A stretch of 64,000 nucleotides of DNA, from NCBI RefSeq assembly GCF_026810505.1, contig NZ_CP101750.1:401448-465447 (forward strand), given 5' to 3'. Made by a program: the position numbers and the translations under genes. This document shows positions 26,622 through 33,397 of this stretch, piece after piece; position 1 is the stretch's first letter; every line of letters begins with the position of its first letter. The notes below the pieces were generated by a model. The model made no database searches, was not told where the DNA came from, and was given only the letters and a program-made list of their open reading frames with translations. This DNA is from Streptomyces sp. Je 1-369 (GTDB lineage: Bacteria; Actinomycetota; Actinomycetes; Streptomycetales; Streptomycetaceae).

Positions 26622-27341
26622 ATGGAACCGAGTGGCCAGGGCTGGGTGCAGCTGGCCGAGTTCGCCGTGGCCTTCGGCCTGTCCGCCGCGATCGGCCTGG
26701 AGCGCGAGATCCGGCAGAAGGCCGCGGGCCTGCGGACCTACACCACCGTCGGCGTGGGCGCCGCCCTGTTCACGCTGGTCAGCAAGTACGGGTTCACCGA
26801 CGTGCTGCAGTCGGGCACCGTCACCCTCGACCCGTCCCGGGTGGCCGCGCAGATCGTCTCCGGTCTCGGCTTCATCGGCGCCGGGGTCATCTTCGTACAC
26901 CGGGGCTCCGTGCAGGGCCTGACCACGGCGGCCACCATCTGGCTGACGGCCGCCGTCGGCTCGGCGGCGGCAGCCGGTCTGCCCCTGCTCGCGGTGCTCG
27001 CCACCGCCTCGTACTTCCTCGTCGCGTACGCGGTCCGCCCCCTGGCCCGGCGCCTCTCACTCCTGCGCTCGGTCCCCGTCCACTACCGCATCACCTACCT
27101 GCAACGCCCGGGCCTGCTGCCCGACCTGTTCGCGGAGTGCGCCCGCGCCGGCTACGACATCGCCGAAGTGCGCACCCTCAGCGCCTCCGTCCCCAAGGGC
27201 GCCTACGGCGACGAGACGGAACACACGGTCGAGGTGCTCCTGGCCGTGGTGGGCCGCGGCGACGGCGACACGCTGACGGCGCGCTTCGTGGCGGTGGACG
27301 GGGTGGTGGCGTGCGCGCGGCCGGGTTACGGGGACGAGTGA
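26622..27341 (+). CDS. MgtC/SapB family membrane protein
   Basis: A 239-residue protein with the MgtC/SapB N-terminal membrane domain: FAVAFGLSAAIGLEREIRQKAAGLRTYTTVGVGAALFTLVS, then AAQIVSGLGFIGAGVIF and VQGLTTAATIWLTAAVG, about four to five helices. The soluble C-terminal about 90 residues look like the ACT-like domain of MgtC relatives. MgtC modulates F1Fo ATPase and magnesium homeostasis in pathogens; the role in Streptomyces is unknown. AGGA precedes both GTG 26619 and ATG 26622; ATG was preferred on spacing. It stands alone between the RiPP operon and a TetR gene. Confidence 0.9.
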   Translation: MEPSGQGWVQLAEFAVAFGLSAAIGLEREIRQKAAGLRTYTTVGVGAALFTLVSKYGFTDVLQSGTVTLDPSRVAAQIVSGLGFIGAGVIFVHRGSVQGLTTAATIWLTAAVGSAAAAGLPLLAVLATASYFLVAYAVRPLARRLSLLRSVPVHYRITYLQRPGLLPDLFAECARAGYDIAEVRTLSASVPKGAYGDETEHTVEVLLAVVGRGDGDTLTARFVAVDGVVACARPGYGDE

Positions 27342-27354
27342 GGGGTCCGGTCAC

Positions 27355-27918
27355 CTACGTCGGCGCGTCGAGCACTCCGCTCACCAGCTGTCGCGCGTAC
27401 GCCGCGTCGTGTCCGGACGGGCGGAACAGGATGCGGTACATCATCGGCGCGACGACGTGGTCAAGGACCGTCTCGACGTCGGGTCCGGTCTCGCCGCGGT
27501 CCGCCGCGCGGGCGAGGATGACGTCGACCTGTTCGGCCGCGTAGGCGGAGCACTGGCCCGCGTTGCTGCCGTCCGGGTCGCCGAGCAGGGCGTCGCGGAT
27601 GTACGCGCGGCCGGCGGGCGAGCCCATCTCGTCGAGGAACTGCTCGGCCCAGGACCGCAGATCGTTCCTGAGGTCCCCCAGATCCTCCGGCGGCGCCTCG
27701 GGACGCAGCCGCTCGACCGCCACGTCGGACAGCAGCGCCTGGAGATCGCCCCATCGACGGTAGACCGTCGAGGGGGTGACCTCGGCGCGGGCCGCGATCA
27801 GGGGAACGGTCAGCGCGTCGCGGCCCACCTCCTCCGCGAGTTCACGTACGGCGGTGTGCACCGCTTCCTGGACGCGGGCACTGCGCCCGCCGGGGCGCGC
27901 CATCGGTCTACGACTCAC
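27355..27918 (-). CDS. TetR/AcrR family transcriptional regulator
   Basis: A 187-residue repressor. Residues about 15-60 hold the TetR helix-turn-helix (VHTAVRELAEEVGRDALTVPLIAARAEVTPSTVYRRWGDLQALL); the rest is the helical ligand-binding domain with a TetR_C_11-like LRSWAEQFLDEMGSPAGRAYIRDALL. It starts at GTG 27918 with AAGGTG upstream, 9 nt after the amidase stop, so it is the third gene of the amidase operon. It most likely controls that operon and the divergent metallo-hydrolase through the long inverted repeat at 29723-29792. The inducer is unknown. Confidence 0.9.
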   Translation of the reverse strand: MSRRPMARPGGRSARVQEAVHTAVRELAEEVGRDALTVPLIAARAEVTPSTVYRRWGDLQALLSDVAVERLRPEAPPEDLGDLRNDLRSWAEQFLDEMGSPAGRAYIRDALLGDPDGSNAGQCSAYAAEQVDVILARAADRGETGPDVETVLDHVVAPMMYRILFRPSGHDAAYARQLVSGVLDAPT

Positions 27919-27927
27919 GACATCACC

Positions 27928-29406
27928 TTAAAGCGCGTCCACGCGCAGGTCCGCCGGGACGGCCGGGACCGCCGGGATCGCCGGGGGCGCTGGAACCGGC
28001 ACCGGAGCGTAGCCACGCGCGGGCACCGCCTCCTCGTACGCGTGCCCCACCCGCAGCACCGTGGCCTCGGCGAGCGGCCGTCCGAGCAGCTGCATGCCGA
28101 TGGGCATCCCCGCGCCGTCGCGGCCGACCGGCACGGACAGCGCCGGAACGCCGGTGATGTCCGCGGGGGCCGACAGGCGGACATACGCGTCGGAGACGCT
28201 CTCGCTCGTCCCGTCGGGCCAGACGATGACCTCCTGGTCCGTATGTACCGCGGTCAAGGGAACGGTCGGCGCGGCGACCACGTCGACCTCGTCCAGCATG
28301 CGCAGCCACGCCTGCCGCATGAGGGTCCGGGCCCGCTGGGCACGCAGATAGTCGCCGGCGGACATGAGCGCACCGGCCTCCAGCAGGACACGGATGTCGG
28401 CGCCGTACCGCTCGGGCGCCGAGCGCAGGGTCTGCTCGTGGTAGGCGGTGGCCTCGGGCACCATCAGGCCCCATTGGGTGGCCTGGACGTACCGGGTCAT
28501 CGGGATCTCGACCTCGACGAGCGTCGCGCCGAGGGCTTCGAGCTGCTCGACGGCGCCGCGCACCGCCGTCTCGACCTCGGGGTCGACGTGCTCGAAGTAG
28601 TAGTTGCGCGGTACGCCGACCCGTACTCCCGTCAGGTCCGCGCCCGCCGGCGGCCGGTAGTCCACGGAGGACGGGGTGGGCAGGCTGGCGGGGTCGCGGG
28701 GGTCATGCCCCGCGAGGACGGACATCACCAGGGCGGCGTCCTCGACGGTACGCGTGATGGGGCCCACGTGGTCCAGCGACCAGGACAGGGACGTCACGCC
28801 GTGCCGGGGGACGAGGCCGTACGTGGGCTTGAGGCCGACGACGCCGTTCAACGCGGCCGGCACGCGGATCGACCCTCCGGTGTCGGTCCCCAGGGCGAAG
28901 GTCGCCGCTGCGGCCGCGACGGCGACGGCAGAACCGCCACTGGAACCGCCCGCCACACGGTCCGGGTGCCAGGCGTTGCGGGTCTGGGGCGTGGTGAGTC
29001 CGAAGGCGAACTCGTGGGTGTGGGTCTTGCCCACGAGGGCGGTGCCCGCCTTGGCCAGGCGTGCGGCGACCGTGCTGTCGGCGGCGGCCGCGGGGTGCTC
29101 CGCCCGGACGCGGGAGCTCGCGGTGGTCGCGACACCGGCGACGTCGATCAGGTCCTTCAGCGCCATGGGGATGCCGTGCAGCGGGCCGTGCGAAGACGTG
29201 CGGCTCGCGGCGTCGGCTGCGCTTGCCCGTTCGGCCGCTCGCGCCGCGTCGCGCGCCCGCTCCGCCGTCACGGTGACGTAGGCCTGGAGGGCGGGTTCTG
29301 TGCGGGCGATCCGGTCGAGCACCGAGTCCACGAGCTCGACGGGGGACAGCCGACGCGTGCGGATCTCCTCGGCCGCGGCGGCGAGGGTCAACTCATACGG
29401 CTGCAT
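27928..29406 (-). CDS. Amidase signature family amidase (AtzE/GatA-like)
   Basis: A 492-residue amidase. The Ser-cisSer-Lys machinery is visible: an N-terminal Lys in HGPLHGIPMALKDLIDVAG and GGSSGGSAVAVAAAAATFALGTDTGGSIRVPAALNGVVGLKPTYG with cis-Ser and nucleophile Ser. It hydrolyses a carboxylic amide or biuret-type bond to acid and ammonia. The upstream gene, overlapping by 14 nt, codes for a small GatC/AtzG-like protein, as in the AtzE-AtzG biuret-pathway complex; this favours a heteromeric amidohydrolase over a stand-alone aryl-acylamidase. TetR follows in the same operon. Confidence 0.93.
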   Translation of the reverse strand: MQPYELTLAAAAEEIRTRRLSPVELVDSVLDRIARTEPALQAYVTVTAERARDAARAAERASAADAASRTSSHGPLHGIPMALKDLIDVAGVATTASSRVRAEHPAAAADSTVAARLAKAGTALVGKTHTHEFAFGLTTPQTRNAWHPDRVAGGSSGGSAVAVAAAAATFALGTDTGGSIRVPAALNGVVGLKPTYGLVPRHGVTSLSWSLDHVGPITRTVEDAALVMSVLAGHDPRDPASLPTPSSVDYRPPAGADLTGVRVGVPRNYYFEHVDPEVETAVRGAVEQLEALGATLVEVEIPMTRYVQATQWGLMVPEATAYHEQTLRSAPERYGADIRVLLEAGALMSAGDYLRAQRARTLMRQAWLRMLDEVDVVAAPTVPLTAVHTDQEVIVWPDGTSESVSDAYVRLSAPADITGVPALSVPVGRDGAGMPIGMQLLGRPLAEATVLRVGHAYEEAVPARGYAPVPVPAPPAIPAVPAVPADLRVDAL

Positions 29407-29665
29407 TGCGGGTCTCCTCTACGTGGTTTTCGCCTTCGTGGGTTTCGCCTTCGTGGGTTACGTCTACGTGGGTCTCCTCTGCCGCGCGGTGAGCGGCGGG
29501 CGGGGTGTCGGCGAAGTCCAGTTCCCGCAGGACGGCTACGACGGAGTGGATGTGGTCGGCCGTGGCCGCGACCGCCTGGGCCCGGTCACTCGCCAGGGGA
29601 AGTCCGGAACGTGCCGCCCATCGGGCGGCCTCGGGCGGGGTGAGGGGCGGTTCGGTATCGGGCAT
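29393..29665 (-). CDS. Small GatC/AtzG-like amidase partner with repeat-bearing tail
   Basis: A 90-residue protein starting ATG 29665 (AAAGGGAC upstream). VAATADHIHSVVAVLRELDFADTPPAA resembles the C-terminal region of GatC/AtzG (helix then L-x-x-L-D-x-x-x-x-x-P), small subunits that clamp amidase-signature enzymes. The C-terminal tail is HEGE/HEGEN repetitive, encoded by two exact 15-bp tandem units, and acidic. Its stop overlaps the amidase start by 14 nt, so equimolar coupled synthesis is likely. The similarity is short, so the subunit role is inferred mainly from context. Confidence 0.65.
   Translation of the reverse strand: MPDTEPPLTPPEAARWAARSGLPLASDRAQAVAATADHIHSVVAVLRELDFADTPPAAHRAAEETHVDVTHEGETHEGENHVEETRNAAV
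29428..29457. repeat. Two exact tandem 15-bp repeats inside the small amidase-partner gene
   Basis: TTTCGCCTTCGTGGG occurs at 29428-29442 and 29443-29457, with a degenerate third unit to 29472. On the coding (minus) strand each unit encodes a five-residue THEGE-like segment. Copy number could vary between strains by slippage without shifting the frame. Confidence 0.85.
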
Positions 29666-29722
29666 GGGGGTCCCTTTCTCGGCGGGGAAGCGGAGGGAGG
29701 CGGGCGAGCCCCGCACTCGCAC

Positions 29723-29792
29723 TTAAAGCTAAGCGTTTGCGTTAGACCCAACGTAGGGCCTACGCTCACTTAACGCAAACGCTTAGCCTTAA
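29723..29792. promoter_or_regulatory. Long inverted-repeat operator between amidase operon and metallo-hydrolase
   Basis: Arms 29723-29744 and 29771-29792 are inverted repeats of 22 bp with one mismatch; the inner 17 bp (GCTAAGCGTTTGCGTTA and its complement) are exact. The 26-bp spacer contains another small palindrome, CGTAGG-G-CCTACG. The element lies midway between the two divergent starts (29665 and 29820), suiting a repressor that controls both, most likely the TetR encoded at the end of the amidase operon. A bidirectional terminator-like fold is less likely at this position. Confidence 0.7.
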
Positions 29793-29819
29793 CCAGTCAA
29801 CGCCCACCAGGGAGCACAC

Positions 29820-30737
29820 ATGCAGACCCGGACCTCGCCCCCGCTCCGAACCCAAGCCCCCCACTGGACGGTCGGCGACGTCACCATCCACCGCGTCGAC
29901 GAGATCCCCCTGCCGCCCGAGACCGGCCCCTGGCTGCTCCCGACCGCGACGCCCGACGTGGTAGCCCAACACCCGTGGCTGCAACCGGACTTCGCCGACG
30001 CCACCGGCACCCTGCACCTCGACAGCCACACCTTCGCGCTCACCGTGGGCACACTTCGCGTGCTCGTCGACACCGGCATCGGCAACGGCAAGACGCGCGC
30101 GAATCCGGCCTGGCACGACCTCCGCACCGACTACCCGCAACGCCTCACCGACGCGGGCTTCCCGCCCGACTCGGTCGACCTCGTCATCCTCACCCACCTG
30201 CACACCGACCACGTCGGCTGGAACACCCGTGAGGAGGACGGGTCCTGGGTGCCCACCTTCCCCCGCGCCCGCTACGTCACCTCCCGCGTCGAGCGGGAGT
30301 TCTGGGCCGCGTACGACATGGACGAACCGCGACAGCAGATGTTCCGCGACTCCGTGTACCCGATCGAGGACGCGGGGCTGCTCGACCTCGTCGACGTCCC
30401 GGCCCAGGGCACCGAAGTCGCCCCCGGCCTGCGCCTCGTGCCCTCCCCCGGCCACACCCCCGGACACCTCGCCGTCCAGGTGAGCAGCCACGGCCGATCA
30501 GCCCTCATCACGGGTGACCTGCTCCACCACCCCGTACAACTCCCCCACCCCCACCTCGGAAGCTGCGTCGACATCGACCCCGCACAGGCCGAAGCCACCC
30601 GCAGCGACCTGCTCGCCTCGCTCGCCGACACGGAGACGCTGCTCCTCGGCACCCACTTCCCCGACCCGACGGCCGGACGCGTGGTGTCCGACGGGGATAC
30701 GTACCGCCTGACACCGGTCCCGCCGACGCGCGCCTAG
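29820..30737 (+). CDS. MBL-fold metallo-hydrolase (lactonase-like)
   Basis: A 305-residue metallo-beta-lactamase-fold enzyme. The zinc motif H-x-H-x-D-H is in LTHLHTDHVGWN, with further ligands in SPGHTPGHLAVQV and a final LGTHFPDP. The overall layout (VLVDTGIGNGK, YVTSRVEREFW) is that of the lactonase / alkylsulfatase-like branch acting on esters or lactones. No signal peptide. It is transcribed divergently from the amidase operon across the long inverted repeat, so the two hydrolytic activities are probably co-regulated and may process the same compound. Confidence 0.9.
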   Translation: MQTRTSPPLRTQAPHWTVGDVTIHRVDEIPLPPETGPWLLPTATPDVVAQHPWLQPDFADATGTLHLDSHTFALTVGTLRVLVDTGIGNGKTRANPAWHDLRTDYPQRLTDAGFPPDSVDLVILTHLHTDHVGWNTREEDGSWVPTFPRARYVTSRVEREFWAAYDMDEPRQQMFRDSVYPIEDAGLLDLVDVPAQGTEVAPGLRLVPSPGHTPGHLAVQVSSHGRSALITGDLLHHPVQLPHPHLGSCVDIDPAQAEATRSDLLASLADTETLLLGTHFPDPTAGRVVSDGDTYRLTPVPPTRA

Positions 30738-30775
30738 CGCCACGGACCGCCGCGGACCGCCACCGACCGCCGCGA

Positions 30776-31810
30776 TCAGGCCGAGCGGGCGAAGGAGGCG
30801 AGGCGTTCGGCGAACTCTGCGACGAGACCGCGCAGTTCTTCAGGGCCTTCGATGACGAACGGCCGGTCGAGGGACGCGAGCACGGGAGGCAGCCAGTCGA
30901 GGCTCTGCGCCCGTAGTTCGGCCCGCAGCCAGGATTCACGTCCGCCCCGCCCCTCGCCCTCGGCTCCCTCGTCACCCTCGCCTCCCCGGTCACCCTCGTC
31001 GTCGCCGGGAGCACACTCCTCCAGACTCGCGACGCTCGCGGGAAGGCGGGCCCGGACCTGCTCGACCGTGCCCTGGATCCGCAGCGTCACCTCATACCGG
31101 TACGCGGCCGTGGCGAACCCGGTCAGCACGCGGTCCGCCGCATCGAACCCGTCCGGTACCTCGTACGAACCGCCTGCCAGAGGCCGTGCGGACGTGATGC
31201 GGTCGAGCCGGAAGGTCCGGTACTCGTCGATCTCCGGGTCCTTGCCGGTGACGTACCACCGGCCCGTGTGGGCGACGATCCCGTACGGGTGCAGGGTGCG
31301 GTCACCGCGCCGCCCCTTGCGGTCCGTGTACCGGAGCGCGACGGCCCGACGGTGGCGTACCGCGTCGGCGAGGGCGAGCAGCACCTCCGCGTCCGGCGCG
31401 GGAAACGCGCCCGGCTCGTCGGTGAAGGCCAGGGAGTCCAGGACCACGTCGAGCCTGCGGGCGATGCGGACGGGCAGCACGCGCCGGATCTTGGCCGCCG
31501 CGGTCTCGCCTGCCGTGCCGTCGGGCGTGAGGCCCGCTCGGCGTCCCGCGACCAGCCCGAGCAGAACAGCGAGCGCCTCGTCGTCGCTGAACATCAGTGG
31601 GGGCAGCGCCGTGCCGGGGGCGAGGCGGTATCCGCCGTAGCGGCCGCGCACGGATTCGACCGGCACGTCGAGGTCGGTCAGCTGGTCCACGTAGCGCCGT
31701 ACGGTCCGCCCGTCGACACCGAGCCGGTCGGCCAGTTCGGCCACCGTGCGGGTGCCGCCCGACTGCAGAAGTTCCAGGAGCGTGAGCACGCGGCCCACCG
31801 GTCGAGACAT
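30776..31810 (-). CDS. YafY-type HTH/WYL domain transcriptional regulator
   Basis: A 344-residue regulator. The N-terminal DeoR-like winged helix (RVLTLLELLQSGGTRTVAELADRLGVDGRTVRRYVDQL) is followed by RGRYGGYRLAPG and a WYL domain (ALRYTDRKGRRGDRTLHPYGIVAHTGRWYVTGKDPEIDEYRTFRLDRI), then a WCX-like C-terminus with an acidic insertion (GDDEGDRGGEGDEG). WYL domains bind nucleic acid or small ligands. It is divergent from the VOC gene 134 bp away, the usual arrangement in which the YafY-type protein represses its neighbour. Confidence 0.93.
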   Translation of the reverse strand: MSRPVGRVLTLLELLQSGGTRTVAELADRLGVDGRTVRRYVDQLTDLDVPVESVRGRYGGYRLAPGTALPPLMFSDDEALAVLLGLVAGRRAGLTPDGTAGETAAAKIRRVLPVRIARRLDVVLDSLAFTDEPGAFPAPDAEVLLALADAVRHRRAVALRYTDRKGRRGDRTLHPYGIVAHTGRWYVTGKDPEIDEYRTFRLDRITSARPLAGGSYEVPDGFDAADRVLTGFATAAYRYEVTLRIQGTVEQVRARLPASVASLEECAPGDDEGDRGGEGDEGAEGEGRGGRESWLRAELRAQSLDWLPPVLASLDRPFVIEGPEELRGLVAEFAERLASFARSA

Positions 31811-31944
31811 ATCCGCACCCTAACGCGAATACAGGACCGATTCTGTCCACTATTTGTCCTAGCGTGCAGCACACACGGACCGCAGCGCAGCACGACACGT
31901 CGCGGCGCGGCGCCACGCAACACTCAGCCGAGGAGCAGAGCAGC

Positions 31945-32358
31945 ATGCACGCCACAGAAACGACCGAAACGACCGACTTCGTCTCCGTCCGCATCATCAC
32001 CGACGACGTCGCACGTCTCGTCGACTTCTACGAGAAAGCCACCGGCACCCCGGCCACCTGGGCCACCGAGGACTTCGCCGAGCTCAGGACCCCGACCGCG
32101 ACCCTGGCGATAGCGGGCACACGCACGGTTCCGCTGTTCGCCCCCGGGTCCGCGCGCCCGGCCGACAACCACAGCGTGATCATCGAGTTCCGTGTGGACG
32201 ACGTCGATCGACTGCACAACGCCCTGACCGACTGGGTCCCCGACTTCGTCAGCGGTCCGACCACCATGCCCTGGGGCAACCGTTCCCTGCTCCTCCGCGA
32301 CCCCGACGGCAACCTCGTCAACTTCTTCACCCCCGCGGCGCGTCCGCAGGTGAACTAG
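31945..32358 (+). CDS. VOC family protein (glyoxalase/bleomycin-resistance fold)
   Basis: A 137-residue protein with two beta-alpha-beta-beta-beta modules: FVSVRIITDDVARLVDFYEKATG at the start and SLLLRDPDGNLVNFFTP at the end, the standard VOC closing motif. It may bind a metal and a small hydrophobic or electrophilic ligand, as dioxygenase or sequestering resistance protein. GAGGAGC precedes ATG 31945. Its TAG stop overlaps the TAG of the convergent gene (shared CTAG at 32355-32358). Probably controlled by the divergent WYL regulator. Confidence 0.9.
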   Translation: MHATETTETTDFVSVRIITDDVARLVDFYEKATGTPATWATEDFAELRTPTATLAIAGTRTVPLFAPGSARPADNHSVIIEFRVDDVDRLHNALTDWVPDFVSGPTTMPWGNRSLLLRDPDGNLVNFFTPAARPQVN

Positions 32359-33260
32359 GCGTCCCTCGGGTCCAGCGGCGTGGCGGCCGCGTCGTACGGG
32401 AGCGTGGAGAGGGCGTCGGCGTAACCCCGTTCCATGGCCCGCCGTTGGCGGGCGGTGTGCGGGGTCGCGGGGTGCTTGTCCAGGCGCGCCATGCGTTCCT
32501 CGTGGCCCTGGGTGATGTCCGCTGCGGTCGCCCGCCAGTCGGCGTCGTCCGGTACGCGGACCAGCTCCACGCAGGCCGGGGCCGTCCCCTCCGCCAGCGC
32601 GGCGGCCGCGCGGTCGTGACCGTCGAGGAGCAGCCAGCCGTCCAGGAAGGACACCCACCACAGCAGCACGGGCGCGAGGCTGCCCTCGCGGACGTGCTTG
32701 CGGAGGGCCTTGACGCGCGGCGCGTCCGGCGCCGGGAGCGGGCGCAGCGGCAGAACGCCGTGCCAGCCTCCCCCGCAGAGCAGCTCGATTTTCGCGTCGG
32801 GCCAGTCCTGGACGAGGTCGCAGCTCCAGATGCCGGGAGCGAACGTCGTACGCGGGGACAACCGCCAGCGTCCGGGCCGGAGCGGACCGTACTCCGCCGC
32901 ATCCTCCAGCCAACGTGCGTACCGGTGGGGCCAGTCGCCCCCGGCCCGCATCGCCGCTGCGGACAGGGGCGGCAGCGGGGAGCGGTGGCCGGGCAGGCGG
33001 CGCAGGTAGAGGTCGTGACAGCATCCGTCGCCCGCCAGCCGGGCCTGGATCAGCGGCCGTTCGTTCTGCAGCAGCGTCCAGCGGCGGCGCGTCACCCGCT
33101 CGAAGCGAAGTTGCGGGGGCGGGGACGGAGATGGGGATGGGGGCGGGGACGGAGACGAGGACGAGGTTGGGGCCGGAGACGATGGCGGGCCCGGCTCGGC
33201 CTCGGGTACGGCCAGGACGAGCCCGCCTCCCGGCAGTGGTTCCCTCGTCGCCCTGTTCAT
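32355..33260 (-). CDS. Uncharacterised protein with ParB-like GHxR-type segment
   Basis: A 301-residue protein I do not recognise. A low-complexity Ser/Pro tract (about residues 24-50) follows the N-terminus. The centre contains WLLLDGHDRAAAALAEGTAPACVELV, which resembles the substrate loop of ParB/sulfiredoxin-fold proteins (xxDGHHRxxAA), here with Asp-Arg after the His. The rest is Trp- and Pro-rich (WPHRYARWLEDAAEYG, GIWSCDLVQDWPDAKIELLCGG). ATG 33260 was chosen; a TTG 36 nt upstream is possible. It lies between a convergent VOC gene and a SARP. Confidence 0.6.
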   Translation of the reverse strand: MNRATREPLPGGGLVLAVPEAEPGPPSSPAPTSSSSPSPPPSPSPSPPPQLRFERVTRRRWTLLQNERPLIQARLAGDGCCHDLYLRRLPGHRSPLPPLSAAAMRAGGDWPHRYARWLEDAAEYGPLRPGRWRLSPRTTFAPGIWSCDLVQDWPDAKIELLCGGGWHGVLPLRPLPAPDAPRVKALRKHVREGSLAPVLLWWVSFLDGWLLLDGHDRAAAALAEGTAPACVELVRVPDDADWRATAADITQGHEERMARLDKHPATPHTARQRRAMERGYADALSTLPYDAAATPLDPRDA

Positions 33261-33397
33261 GGGAACAGTGTCGGTACGAGGGGCCGGGCACGGCAAGAAC
33301 GTTTCGCCTGCCGCACCTCAGCCGCGCACCTCATCCGCATGCCTCAGCCTCGCGCCTCAGCCTCACGCCTCGGCCAGAGGCCGCCCTCCCCGATGTG

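Noticed and set aside
23157..26900. A 1247-codon open frame on the minus strand spanning peptidase, exporter and beyond
   Set aside because: Only the part from GTG 24941 downstream codes for a recognisable protein (S9 peptidase). The upstream part lies in another frame of the exporter gene and is Arg/Pro-rich, as expected from high GC.
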